64,000 bases of DNA. Origin: Bremerella sp. TYQ1 (GTDB lineage Bacteria; Planctomycetota; Planctomycetia; Pirellulales; Pirellulaceae). A program made the position numbers and the translations under genes. The stretch lies in contig NZ_CP083740.1 in the NCBI RefSeq assembly GCF_020150455.1, positions 5,415,001 through 5,479,000 on the forward strand, given 5' to 3'. The notes beneath the pieces are model-generated. The model did no database searches, was not told the origin of the DNA, and worked only from the letters and a program-made list of their open reading frames with translations. Within the stretch, counting starts at the first letter, position 1, and every line of letters starts with the position of its first letter. This document shows, piece by piece, positions 18,327-27,420 of the stretch.

Positions 18327-18851
18327 GTGGATTCGACGAAACACCAGAAATTCGCAGAGCTTTTCGTCCGCAATGAAGCGGCCGTTTATCGCTATATCGT
18401 GAGTCTGATCCCGAATCGCGCGGATGCAGATGAGTTGTTTCAACAAACCAATTTGACGCTTTGGACAATCTGGAACCGGTACGATTCGAGCTGTGAGTTT
18501 CTCCCGTGGGCGTTCGGCATCGCTCGGAATGAAATCCGTAATTTCGCGCGAAAGCGAAATCGCAAACACTGCGAGTTGACGGAAGATGTCATTGCTGAAC
18601 TGACAGAACGGCGTCTTCGCGATCACGAGTTGCTGACGGAACAGCAAGACATGTTAAACACTTGCCTCGACAAGCTTTCGGCAAAACAGCGAGACCTGAT
18701 TTCGTTATGTTACGGCAGCGAGGCCTCCATGAAAGCGATCGCGGACCAACGCGGCCAATCGGCCGATTCGATTTATAAGTCCTTGCAGCGAATTCGCGAT
18801 CTGTTGCACAATTGTGTTCAGCGAAAGATGATGTTGGCGAGCCGCGTATGA
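18327..18851 (+). CDS. ECF-type sigma-70 family RNA polymerase sigma factor
   Basis: A 174-residue sigma factor if it starts at the GTG at 18327 (VDSTKHQKFAELFVRNEAAV), which fits the usual start of the planctomycete group; ATG codons at 18195 and 18249 lie in the same frame but add sequence without family resemblance. Region 2 is clear (AAVYRYIVSLIPNRADADEL, FQQTNLTLWTIWNRYD, LPWAFGIARNEIRNFARKR), as is region 4 (LDKLSAKQRDLISLCYG, MKAIADQRGQSADSIYKSLQ). The stop overlaps the start of the FecR-type anti-sigma gene (ATGA), the standard coupling of sigma and anti-sigma. Likely targets are its own operon and the adjacent DUF1592/DUF1552 genes (inference). Confidence 0.88.
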   Translation: MDSTKHQKFAELFVRNEAAVYRYIVSLIPNRADADELFQQTNLTLWTIWNRYDSSCEFLPWAFGIARNEIRNFARKRNRKHCELTEDVIAELTERRLRDHELLTEQQDMLNTCLDKLSAKQRDLISLCYGSEASMKAIADQRGQSADSIYKSLQRIRDLLHNCVQRKMMLASRV

Positions 18852-20449
18852 ACGACCAGCCCACTTCCCATTCCCCAGAGCTGATTACCCTGGCAGCGGC
18901 GTACTGCGAAGGGACGCTTGACGACTCGGACAAGCTTCGGCTCGAAGAACTACTCCGTGGGAATACTGATAATCAACGCGTCTTTCTGGGCTACCTTGAT
19001 CTCCACGCGCGCCTCTGCTGGGAAGCACGCAGCAGCGATGTCGCACCCGATTCGCAACCGGACGTGAGCACCCGTAAGCAGCTAGGTTCACTTCGAAGTG
19101 CTCCGTGGATGTCGGTGGCCATCGCGCTAAGTCTGTTAGCAGTCGTAACCTGGGGAGTGTTTCAATTCACTCCCAACACAACGCCAATCACCCCGTCGAA
19201 CGACTTGGTGATTGCAACTGTGGTGCGCGCCGTGGGCCGCTGGGGCGATGAGTTAAAAACGGTCTCTCCCGGATACAAACTACGCAGTGGTGTCTTTGAA
19301 CTTCCACAGGGAATCGTGGAATTGGAATGGCCATCTGGGGTTCGTATGATCCTGGAATCCCCTGCCCGACTTGACCTGGTCGACCGTGAAAAAGTATTTC
19401 TGCACACTGGTCGCCTGGTCACTAAGGTTCCACCATCAGGCGTCGGCTTCGTGATCGAGACGGAGCGGGTTCGCCTTGTGGATCTCGGCACGGAGTTTGG
19501 TGTTTCGGTAGGACTTAGTGGTTCAACCGATGTCCAAGTGTACGAAGGTGCCGTTGACGCACAAACTCACACGTTCAACGGCAACCGGCCTCGCGGTAGT
19601 CGGCTGCATGCGGGTGATGCATTCTCGTTCGATGGAACACCAAAGAAGTTAGCGTTCGCGCCCGATCGTTTCATCCGCCGATTTCCCTCGCCGCGCCCCA
19701 AAGCCAAAACAGAACTTCCGTACAACCAAAGCACCATCGAGACCATTCATGCGGTCCATCTAGATCAAGCACCGGTGATCGATGGTAGCCTGCGAGAGTG
19801 GGAAAACGCCAGTGCGTTTTCCGCCGCTTGCATCGAGCCCTATTCAGACACGTATCATGTACATGGCACGATAGGTTACGACGAAGAGCACCTATATATC
19901 GCCATGCATGTTGCCGACCCTGCGCCAATGGTCAGCATGGCAAATCCAAAGACGGAATCAGAATTCTTCTGGACAGGTGGCAGTGTGGTCCTCCGCTTGG
20001 GTGCCAACGACGATCTAGGATGGCCGTTGAATGCCGCCAAGAAGGGCTCGTTGCCCCCAGGTCGTCAGCGGGATGCTGCCAAGGACTCCAGCCACCAGGT
20101 CGTTCACTTAGGTATGTGGTACTCCAAGGAGCAACAGGCATCGCAATTGATGCTTCAATATGGGATCGATTGTAAAGTTCACAAGCAGACCGCCGAGGGA
20201 TGGCAAGGGGCGTTCCGCCGCGATCCGGATGGGCTGGGCTACACGTTCGAGTATGCGATCGACTACGAACTATTGAATGCCAAGCCACCCGAGCCAGGCG
20301 ATGTTTGGCCCTCCACGCTCGCGATTCATTGGAGCGACAAATTGGGCCGAACATGCATGGGGCAGCTCATCGAAAATACGAATCCTGATCAAGTTCCCTT
20401 CAAAACATTTGATGCCCTCACCTGGGGTAAGCTTGTGTTTGAGCCCTGA
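18848..20449 (+). CDS. FecR-type anti-sigma factor with C-terminal CBM9-like domain
   Basis: A 533-residue membrane protein starting at the ATG that overlaps the sigma gene stop. Residues 1-60 form a cytoplasmic helical sigma-binding part (LITLAAAYCEGTLDDSDKLR). One transmembrane helix lies at about 87-107 (WMSVAIALSLLAVVTWGVFQ). A FecR domain follows at about 122-255 (VELEWPSGVRMILESPARLD, VRLVDLGTEFGVSV, VQVYEGAVDA). From about 300 to the end is a CBM9/DOMON-like domain (QAPVIDGSLREWENAS, EEHLYIAMHVADPAPMV, GYTFEYAIDYELLN). Planctomycete FecR anti-sigmas often carry LamG instead; here the periplasmic module looks like a sugar-binding sensor. Reading: ligand binding outside would release the sigma factor. 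Confidence 0.85.
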   Translation: MNDQPTSHSPELITLAAAYCEGTLDDSDKLRLEELLRGNTDNQRVFLGYLDLHARLCWEARSSDVAPDSQPDVSTRKQLGSLRSAPWMSVAIALSLLAVVTWGVFQFTPNTTPITPSNDLVIATVVRAVGRWGDELKTVSPGYKLRSGVFELPQGIVELEWPSGVRMILESPARLDLVDREKVFLHTGRLVTKVPPSGVGFVIETERVRLVDLGTEFGVSVGLSGSTDVQVYEGAVDAQTHTFNGNRPRGSRLHAGDAFSFDGTPKKLAFAPDRFIRRFPSPRPKAKTELPYNQSTIETIHAVHLDQAPVIDGSLREWENASAFSAACIEPYSDTYHVHGTIGYDEEHLYIAMHVADPAPMVSMANPKTESEFFWTGGSVVLRLGANDDLGWPLNAAKKGSLPPGRQRDAAKDSSHQVVHLGMWYSKEQQASQLMLQYGIDCKVHKQTAEGWQGAFRRDPDGLGYTFEYAIDYELLNAKPPEPGDVWPSTLAIHWSDKLGRTCMGQLIENTNPDQVPFKTFDALTWGKLVFEP

Positions 20450-20565
20450 CGGTTCATCGATTCCAGCCATTCGCTTTTCCTTTGCCCCTTCCCCTAGAAG
20501 AATTTCTCTTTGCCCCAGCAAACTGTGCGGGCACGTAGAAGAACCGTACGCAGAAGGCACTCACC

Positions 20566-22974
20566 ATGCATAGCAACCTACTCACCGCCACTGTGCTCGC
20601 GATTCTCTTAGGGGTTATGAGCGTCCATGCAAGGGCAGCGGAACCTAATTTCGAGAAGGACATTGCTCCGTATCTTCAAGCCAACTGCATTGGATGTCAC
20701 GGTCCGAAGCTTCAGGAGGGCGAATTTCGGATCGACAATCTTTCGCCTAACGTCGGCTTCGAGAATACGCCGCAGTGGGCGGAGATCATGCAACGAATTA
20801 CCACAGGCGAAATGCCCCCTGAATACGCCGATGACCTTCCATCGGTCGAGCAAAACAGTGAAATTGTCGAATGGCTGGCGGCCCGCATCGAAGAGGGCGA
20901 GACCGCACGAATGGCCCAGCGAGGACGAGTGACCTACAATCGCTTGACTCGCGACGAATATGTAAACACCGTTCGCGATCTGTTGGGCGTTCATTTTGAC
21001 GCCACCGACCCGGGCGGTTTTCAAGAAGATCCGCAGTGGCATGGAATCGAAAAGGTTGGGTCGATTCTGACGCTGGCCCCATCGAACATCGAAAAGTATC
21101 TTGACGCAGCCGAAACGGTATTGGCGGAAGCCTATCCCGAACAAGAAGCCGAATTCATCGATGCCAGGCAGAGAGCCGTACCTGATCATCGTATCAACGA
21201 TCGCCACCGACAGCGACTCACGGAACTGGGATTGATGGACAAGGTTCGCTTTGAAATGTGGGCCGGCGATCTCTATCGCGACGCCAACTTTCAGCCCCTT
21301 CCGTCCGCCGGCATCTACGAAATGAGTATTAAGCTCAGCGGACTCAAGCCAGACAACGGAAGAGCTCCGCGACTATACGTGTATGAAACCTCACTAGACC
21401 GAGTTCTTTTCGAGCAGGATATCATCGCCCCAGAAGAGGAGCCTGTCACCGTCACGTTCCGAACGCATTTGCCCAAGGGTCGACCGAGTGTTCATATCAT
21501 TAACGAAATCCCTGGACTGTCGACCAACTTTCGATCTGGACGCCACGGCAGTCGTCCCTTCATCAGTACGGAGGACGGCCGCATTCCCTGGCAAATGAAG
21601 CTGACCGATCAGGCAGGAAAACCATTGCATCCGTTTCTGATCCTGGACTCCATTACCTGGCGTGGCCCCTTCATTACCGACCAAGAGCAACGCCGTCGCA
21701 AAGAGTATTGGCCTCAAGATGAAAGCGACTTAAAGCAGATTCGAGAAGGACTGCAAAACTTGGCGAGCCGCGCCTTTCGTCGCCCGGTGACCGACACCGA
21801 AATGGACACGTTCCTCGAAATTGTGCGGGAAGAGTTGACCGCGGGGGCCAGGCCGCGAGATGCGATTAAATCAGGTATGCTCACTATTCTCTGCTCGAAG
21901 AGCTTTCTCTACATCTCAGAAGGTGATGAGGACCAACTACGACAAACGCTCAACGATTGGGAGATCGCCTCCCGACTTTCGTATTTGTTTTGGAGCACGA
22001 TGCCGGATGACGAGCTTTTCCAGCTTGCCGAAGAAGGGAAACTTCACGACAAACGCGTGCTGCGTCAACAGGTAAAACGGATGCTGGCCGATCCGAAAGC
22101 GGACCGTTTTTGCCAATCTTTTCCGAAACAATGGCTCCAACTGCGTTCGGTCGGGATGTTTCCACCCGATAAGGAGCTGTACCCCGAGTATGACTTGTCG
22201 CTAGAGCAGAGCATGGTCGAGGAGACAACGCGGTTTTTTCGTGAAGTCTTATATCAGGGACTAACCCTCCGCGAGTTCATTGAGTCGGATTGGACGATTG
22301 TCAACGCTCGCCTGGCGCAGTTTTATAATCTGCCCTTTAACATGGGACACGAATTCCAAAAGGTGGTGCTTCCCGCAGGCTCTCCGAGGGGCGGTCTCTT
22401 GACGCAAGCGTCTTTGCTTTCACTTTCTTCCGACGGCACGCGACATCGGCCAGTCCATCGCGGCAAGTACATCCTGGAGACCTTTTTTGGCAAATCGCCA
22501 CCTCCACCCCCAGCCAACGTTGACCCAATTCCCACCAATCCGGTCGATTCCCCTAAGTCCACACTGCGCCAAAAACTAGAGGCGCATGTCCACGACGCGA
22601 CATGCGCCTCGTGCCATCGCAAGATCGACCCACTCGGTCTGGCGTTTGAAAATTTCGATGCCATCGGTCGTTGGCGCAGTCATGAACAGGTTCAAGGAAC
22701 CGGCGTAGATCCACCGGTCGATCCTTCCGGTCAATTGGCCGATGGGCGAAGGTTCGAAAGTCCGGGGCAGTTCAAGCAACTCATGATCGAGGACTTAGAC
22801 AAATTCAATGCTGCTTTCATTGAGAAGCTGGCAACCTACGGAATGCGGCGGACCATGACATTTGAAGATCATGACGATCTAGACCAAATTGCCCTCGTAA
22901 GCCGTCAACACGACTATCGACTGCAAGATATTCTGGAAGCATTCGTGACATCCGACTTATTCCAGAAGCGTTAA
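20566..22974 (+). CDS. DUF1592 domain protein with planctomycete-type cytochrome c heme motifs (copy 1)
   Basis: An 802-residue secreted protein: signal peptide LLTATVLAILLGVMSVHARA, then a PSCyt1-type heme site CIGCH (IAPYLQANCIGCHGPKLQEG), DUF1587 (YNRLTRDEYVNTVRDLLGVH), DUF1595/DUF1592 (LASRAFRRPVTDTEMD, LSYLFWSTMPDDELFQLAEE), DUF1588 with a second CxxCH (CASCHRKIDPLGLAFENFD) and a C-terminal DUF1585 (YGMRRTMTFEDHDDLDQI). This order is typical of the planctomycete family that is nearly always followed by a DUF1552 gene, as here. The biochemical role is unproven; a periplasmic redox or polysaccharide-related function is usually proposed. It lies 116 bp after the anti-sigma gene. Confidence 0.92.
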   Translation: MHSNLLTATVLAILLGVMSVHARAAEPNFEKDIAPYLQANCIGCHGPKLQEGEFRIDNLSPNVGFENTPQWAEIMQRITTGEMPPEYADDLPSVEQNSEIVEWLAARIEEGETARMAQRGRVTYNRLTRDEYVNTVRDLLGVHFDATDPGGFQEDPQWHGIEKVGSILTLAPSNIEKYLDAAETVLAEAYPEQEAEFIDARQRAVPDHRINDRHRQRLTELGLMDKVRFEMWAGDLYRDANFQPLPSAGIYEMSIKLSGLKPDNGRAPRLYVYETSLDRVLFEQDIIAPEEEPVTVTFRTHLPKGRPSVHIINEIPGLSTNFRSGRHGSRPFISTEDGRIPWQMKLTDQAGKPLHPFLILDSITWRGPFITDQEQRRRKEYWPQDESDLKQIREGLQNLASRAFRRPVTDTEMDTFLEIVREELTAGARPRDAIKSGMLTILCSKSFLYISEGDEDQLRQTLNDWEIASRLSYLFWSTMPDDELFQLAEEGKLHDKRVLRQQVKRMLADPKADRFCQSFPKQWLQLRSVGMFPPDKELYPEYDLSLEQSMVEETTRFFREVLYQGLTLREFIESDWTIVNARLAQFYNLPFNMGHEFQKVVLPAGSPRGGLLTQASLLSLSSDGTRHRPVHRGKYILETFFGKSPPPPPANVDPIPTNPVDSPKSTLRQKLEAHVHDATCASCHRKIDPLGLAFENFDAIGRWRSHEQVQGTGVDPPVDPSGQLADGRRFESPGQFKQLMIEDLDKFNAAFIEKLATYGMRRTMTFEDHDDLDQIALVSRQHDYRLQDILEAFVTSDLFQKR

Positions 22975-23009
22975 TCCTTTTTTGATACTGTTTTGCCAGG
23001 TGAGATTCG

Positions 23010-24392
23010 ATGAGCAATATCAACACGAACCGATGGCGTATTAATCGGCGTCAGCTACTGCGAGGGGCAGGCGTATCATTGGCATTGCCACTGCTTAACG
23101 CGATGGAATCTCCTGTGCTCCACGCGGCTCCGCGTCCGGCTCCTACCCAAGCAAAGCGGAGTGTGTTTCTCTACATTCCCAACGGGGTCAACACGCTCAC
23201 CTGGCAAATCGCAAAGGGAGGCACCGACTACGAATTCAGCGAGCCGATGAAATCGCTTGAGCGTCATCGGGCCGAGGTGACGCCGATCAGCGGCCTGCAT
23301 CACCCAATGGTCCTGGGCAAGCATCACAACTGCGACAAGGTATGGCTCACAGGTGCCAATGTCCCGGCCGACGGCGGCGCGTTTCGTAACACGGTGTCAG
23401 CGGACCAGTTGATGGCCGAGGTCCATGGACCCTCTACTCGTTTCGCATCGTTGGAGCTCGCGATCGAAGGACATTCTCTGGCCTGGTCGCGTGACGGCAT
23501 TCCCATTCCAGCTGAACGCAATACACGTACCGTGTTTAATCGCCTTTTCGGCGTCGAGTCGCGAAGCAAGAGCGAAGTTCGGCGTCAATTAAAGCGTCGA
23601 GGAAGTATCCTCGACGCAGTCTCGGAAGACGCTAATCGTGTGCTCGGAAAGCTGGGAACCGAAGATCGTTCCAAGCTCGACGAATACCTGACGGCCGTAC
23701 GCCAGGTGGAAGTTCGCACGGCTCGGGCAGAATCATGGCTCGAGATACCTAAACCGAAGATTGATCCCAGCGAAGAGGCGAAGCTGACTCGAAAGCTCGA
23801 CATGAGCCAGGTCACGGAATACTACCGCTTGTTCTTCGATCTGATGGTCCTCGCGCTGCGAACTGATTCCACACGAGTCATTACCTGCATGATTTGCAGT
23901 GAGTCGAACGGCGGAGCGATTCCTGATATTGGAATCTCGCAAACGCGCCACGGCCTTTCGCATCATAATGGAGACCCGGAACAGCTTCGTCGACTGACCG
24001 CGACCGATACCTTCCTGGTTGAGCAGTACAGTTACTTCCTCGATCAACTCAAAGCCCATCACGATAATGGCGTTTCTCTTCTCGATACGACGCAGGTCTT
24101 GTGGGGAAGCGGTATGGCGTACGGCCATAGTCATGGCAACGCGAATCTACCGACGATCCTTGCAGGGGGAAAAGCCCTCGGCATCAAACATGGCCAACAT
24201 CTCGACTTCAACTTGCCCAAGATCGGCAAGTACGATGTCACTAATGCCGAAGGCCATTATCGAATCTGTTCTCGTCCGGTCGACAGCGACGCACGGCTGA
24301 GCAATCTGCTGCTGACAATGCTGCAGCGCATGGACGTGGAAGTGGATCAGTTCCAGGATAGCATCGAACCGATTTCTGAGATCCTCATTTAA
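23010..24392 (+). CDS. DUF1552 domain protein, Tat-exported (copy 1, intact)
   Basis: A 460-residue protein. The N-terminus carries a twin-arginine signal ([20 protein letters not shown]), so it is exported folded. The DUF1552 body is complete ([80 protein letters not shown]). It follows the DUF1592 gene by 35 bp and is its usual partner in Planctomycetes; the Tat route suggests a cofactor or metal loaded in the cytoplasm. Compare the second copy at 55737-57070, where the equivalent of the [12 protein letters not shown] region is frameshifted. Confidence 0.92.
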   Translation: MSNINTNRWRINRRQLLRGAGVSLALPLLNAMESPVLHAAPRPAPTQAKRSVFLYIPNGVNTLTWQIAKGGTDYEFSEPMKSLERHRAEVTPISGLHHPMVLGKHHNCDKVWLTGANVPADGGAFRNTVSADQLMAEVHGPSTRFASLELAIEGHSLAWSRDGIPIPAERNTRTVFNRLFGVESRSKSEVRRQLKRRGSILDAVSEDANRVLGKLGTEDRSKLDEYLTAVRQVEVRTARAESWLEIPKPKIDPSEEAKLTRKLDMSQVTEYYRLFFDLMVLALRTDSTRVITCMICSESNGGAIPDIGISQTRHGLSHHNGDPEQLRRLTATDTFLVEQYSYFLDQLKAHHDNGVSLLDTTQVLWGSGMAYGHSHGNANLPTILAGGKALGIKHGQHLDFNLPKIGKYDVTNAEGHYRICSRPVDSDARLSNLLLTMLQRMDVEVDQFQDSIEPISEILI

Positions 24393-24424
24393 CCTGGCAG
24401 CCTGAAGTGATGTGTGACATTCCA

Positions 24425-25639
24425 ATGGCAAACGCGAGTATGCTGAGATATCTTTTCTGCGCCATTATTATGATTTCGACCATCGCGGCTGGTCTGGGAG
24501 CGCAGGAACCACGCAAGTTTCGCACGGATGACAATCCAAATGAAACGCTGCCGTGGTTTCAGCTGGTAGACGGAGAGTTCCCGCCCGAAAATTCCGGTCA
24601 CCGCATCTCAGGCGAGTTAATCTCGGTCGATCATGTCGAGCGAAAGTTCCAAATCCGTGTAGACCGCGACGACTCACAGGAAAGAGGAAGCTTTGATCTT
24701 CCCTTGGATGCTCAGATGCTACCCTACGGTGCCATTTATTTGAAAGGGGCTCCGGCGGCAATTCAAGATATTGCCTTGGGAACGCATCTCAACGGGGTTT
24801 TCTACGCAAAGCCCACTGAGGCCAACGGCAAGGACTCGTCCAAACAGGGAAGCAAGAAAGTCAAAACCGCGGATTTCAACCGCTGCTTTCGCTTGGAAGA
24901 CGACTTCTCGTTCTACGCCCGTCAAAATATGCTGTGGAAAGTCGACGCCGTCAGCCTTGAAGAGAAAACCCTGACCGCAACCCTAGAGCAGAATGGTAAG
25001 CCTGTCGGAGAGCAATTCACGTTCGATCTCACCGAAGGTACTCGTGTGTTTCAGGGGATTGGGTTTACTTCACTCGAATCGATCCAAGCCGGGCAGGAAG
25101 TCCTCTTTAATCGAACCTGGGTGACCCTCTATGGACCTGGCCGTATCGAAGATCTTTGGCTGGACAAAATGAGCCGAGAGCAAGCGAGCCAACAACAGCT
25201 AGGCCGTCATCGCGTCTACACCCGTGATCGGGGGCTGGCTGGCTGGATCGATGCGGTCGACGACCACGAACGAATTGTCAGCATAACCTTCTTCGACGGA
25301 GTCGATTCCAGCCTGTTCGATGAACTAGAGGAAACCAATGACAGACGCCACGGTTGGCCTTTCTCTTACCCGGAAGATGACCCATCGGCTCCCAAAGGAG
25401 GCATTTGCGTTGCCAGAGATAGCCTGATGACCTACGACCCCGTGAACGACCGCAAAGGGGGCAATATCGTCAAATTCAGCTCAATATCGCAGCAGCCCGG
25501 CTGCAGTGGCGTCCAAATTCACGTGAAATGCGGAATGCTCTTGGAAGGATTTCGACCGGGTCGAGTCGTTCGTTTTTATCCCGCGAACTGGGAGGTCGTG
25601 GCCCTTCCACGCGAAGAGCGCTACTACGGACGTGAGTAA
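24425..25639 (+). CDS. Secreted beta-rich protein of unknown function (paralogue 1)
   Basis: About 404 residues from MANASMLRYLFCAIIM; in-frame starts at 24407/24410 and 24440 are also possible, the last leaving a compact signal peptide ending GLGAQEP. The mature part repeats units of an OB- or barrel-like kind: HRISGELISVDHVERKFQIR, MLWKVDAVSLEEKTLTATLE and AGWIDAVDDHERIVSITFFD each pair a turn with a 'consequence of substituting back into formula' strand pattern. The first unit matches RRIWGELISMDLETRTGTF of the next gene, so the two are paralogues. I do not recognise a named family. It begins close after the DUF1552 gene and probably belongs to its operon. Confidence 0.72.
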   Translation: MANASMLRYLFCAIIMISTIAAGLGAQEPRKFRTDDNPNETLPWFQLVDGEFPPENSGHRISGELISVDHVERKFQIRVDRDDSQERGSFDLPLDAQMLPYGAIYLKGAPAAIQDIALGTHLNGVFYAKPTEANGKDSSKQGSKKVKTADFNRCFRLEDDFSFYARQNMLWKVDAVSLEEKTLTATLEQNGKPVGEQFTFDLTEGTRVFQGIGFTSLESIQAGQEVLFNRTWVTLYGPGRIEDLWLDKMSREQASQQQLGRHRVYTRDRGLAGWIDAVDDHERIVSITFFDGVDSSLFDELEETNDRRHGWPFSYPEDDPSAPKGGICVARDSLMTYDPVNDRKGGNIVKFSSISQQPGCSGVQIHVKCGMLLEGFRPGRVVRFYPANWEVVALPREERYYGRE

Positions 25640-25740
25640 TCCAGCAGAATTGTTTACTTTTGTTACAAACTTCGTGAGTCTTCTCTGCGAGAAGTGTTGA
25701 GAAATCGTCCTGCCTCCAATCCTCCCAAGAACGAATTTCT

Positions 25741-26718
25741 ATGAAACTTTGCTACTATGTCGCCGTCGTCGCTCTCAGTTTTTTCATCTTCGCCTCTCCC
25801 CTCTTTTCGGAAGACGCCACCAGTGAAAAGCAAGTCCGCAAGATCACGCCAGGCAAAGTAATCATTCCGTTTGAGCGAATGCGACGCATCTGGGGGGAGC
25901 TGATCAGCATGGACTTGGAAACAAGGACTGGCACATTTCGCGCGGAGGGGGACGACAAGGTGTTCCACTTCACCGTGATGCCATACGCCGAACTGCTTCA
26001 TCATGCGACGTATGGGGACCTTCAAGATTTTCGTATCGGCGAGCGAGCTATCTTCCGCATGCACGAAAACGAAAAAGGGGATTGGGTTTGGCTGACTTAT
26101 ATCCAAGACGAAATGAACATGCTCAACGGACACCGTGAGTATTACTTCGTCGACGAAATTGACGCGAGTAAACAAGAGATCACATTTACCCAAGCAAAGT
26201 TCGACAAAACATTCGTTCGCGAAACGAACCTAATCCTCAAGATCGATGACGAAACGAAGTTCTGGAAGCAGGGTGAACCAGCGAAATTAACCGACGTCAA
26301 GGTCGGAGATGCACTTCGAGCGAAGACCCATGGTCTGGGCAAAGGACGCAGTCGAATTGCTTGGCACATTTTCCTCGACGACGAAAGCTTGCAGAAATTT
26401 CAGTCGGAACAAATGCAAGTCCATGCACAACGCATGACCCAGGAAGGTCTACCAGGCTATGTCGATCAGGTCGAAGAAAACCAACTTCACATCACACTAT
26501 TTCAAGAGGGACAAGCGTTGGCCAAGAATCTGAAAAAACAAATGACGGTCCGCGTCGCCGCGGCTGGGGTCGATCGAAAACCAAGCTCGGAACCCGTGAT
26601 CGCCAAGGTTATTGGCGTTTCGAACAAAGGAAAACTCACCCACGTCCAACTATCTACCGACGACCCCCTCACAAACATCCAGGTAACGGGCCTGGCACGT
26701 CTTTGGTTGGAACCGTAA
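25741..26718 (+). CDS. Secreted beta-rich protein of unknown function (paralogue 2)
   Basis: A 325-residue protein with signal peptide MKLCYYVAVVALSFFIFASP. Repeated barrel-like units are visible: RIWGELISMDLETRTGTFRA, YYFVDEIDASKQEITFTQAK, LPGYVDQVEENQLHITLFQE. A stretch LTDVKVGDALRAKTHG resembles DUF5666-type repeats, but that link is weak. It is related to the preceding gene (shared W/S-GELIS motif near the N-terminus) and lies 101 bp after it. As last gene of the sigma/FecR/DUF1592/DUF1552 run it may be an accessory of that exported system. Function unknown. Confidence 0.72.
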   Translation: MKLCYYVAVVALSFFIFASPLFSEDATSEKQVRKITPGKVIIPFERMRRIWGELISMDLETRTGTFRAEGDDKVFHFTVMPYAELLHHATYGDLQDFRIGERAIFRMHENEKGDWVWLTYIQDEMNMLNGHREYYFVDEIDASKQEITFTQAKFDKTFVRETNLILKIDDETKFWKQGEPAKLTDVKVGDALRAKTHGLGKGRSRIAWHIFLDDESLQKFQSEQMQVHAQRMTQEGLPGYVDQVEENQLHITLFQEGQALAKNLKKQMTVRVAAAGVDRKPSSEPVIAKVIGVSNKGKLTHVQLSTDDPLTNIQVTGLARLWLEP

Positions 26719-26756
26719 CAATGCACCCTGCTTGCAGAGCATATTCCACTCTCTAA

Positions 26757-26957
26757 CGTCTATCCCAGCTAAGCCTTTCAGGGAGTATGTCGGATGGTGA
26801 CTGACCTGCTTCCCTTTTCTGTACCAGCTAAAGTGAGAAGATCCCGGGGCCAGGTTGCCCAGGGCGCTATGTGGTCGGTGTTGGTTGTAGGCGTATCGCC
26901 AGGGTTCTATCTTCTCCATGGCGTCCTCTAGTCAAAGAACCAATTTTCGTTCAGGCA
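26757..26957 (-). pseudogene. IS3-family transposase (OrfB) remnant, frameshifted
   Basis: On the minus strand the reading CLNENWF (from 26957) is followed, one frame over, by LEDAMEKIEPWRYAYNQHRP and HSALGNLAP: the conserved C-terminal end of IS3-type DDE transposases (usually CLNENWF-LSLEDA with no shift). One base is missing between the two parts. Nothing of the upstream catalytic core, OrfA or terminal inverted repeats is visible, so it is a dead fragment. It lies just inside the right copy of the ~120-bp repeat. Confidence 0.78.
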
Positions 26958-27180
26958 CTCTGCTCACGTTACCCTCAGAGTTCTGACGGATCATCTATTC
27001 ATCTCCTTACGTCATTTTTGAAAACCGCGGTATCTGCACGCCATCGTTCATTGCCATGCGAGTCTGATCTGTCTGAAACCGTATCTGATTTTGGTCCTTC
27101 TCGGTCTTAGTGGTCGAAATGCCTGTATTCGTAAGTCTCTTCCGTATAGGGGCTTGTGACGACGATTTTCAGAAAGATTT

Positions 27181-27310
27181 TCCCTCCCGCCGCCCCCACT
27201 AAACCCACCTTGTCAATTTCGGTGAGGTGGGTTTTTCTTTGGACTTCCGCAGAAGGACTTAGAGTAGGATCTGTCTTGGAAGTGCTCTGATGTCAGATTT
27301 GATCGACAGG
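27181..27310 (+). repeat. Diverged ~120-bp direct repeat, right copy, with tmRNA-like left end
   Basis: Matches the copy at 10620 on the same strand: CTCCCGCCGCCCCCACTA, the hairpin, TTTCTTTGGACTTCCGCA and GGACTTAGAGTA are shared or nearly so. The left end CTCCCGCCGCC-CCA resembles a tmRNA 3' end. The two copies bracket about 16.6 kb holding the giant propeller protein and the sigma/FecR/DUF1592 cluster. Divergence shows the duplication is old. Confidence 0.6.
27201..27236 (+). terminator. Rho-independent terminator hairpin
   Basis: Stem AAACCCACCT (27201-27210) with AGGTGGGTTT (27225-27234) and a T run to 27236. The inner part TGTC/GGTG can still pair as RNA through G-U wobbles and one C-G, leaving the loop AATTTC as in the left copy. 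Confidence 0.78.
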
Positions 27311-27420
27311 CTTTGGGGGCTAAGAGACGTTTTTGAAGATAGGTCGCTCTTGTCGAGTAATTAGATTTGCGCGAAGGATCTTTTTTGGGCGTGTGCTGCC
27401 TGAAAAAATGCTTCGTTTGG

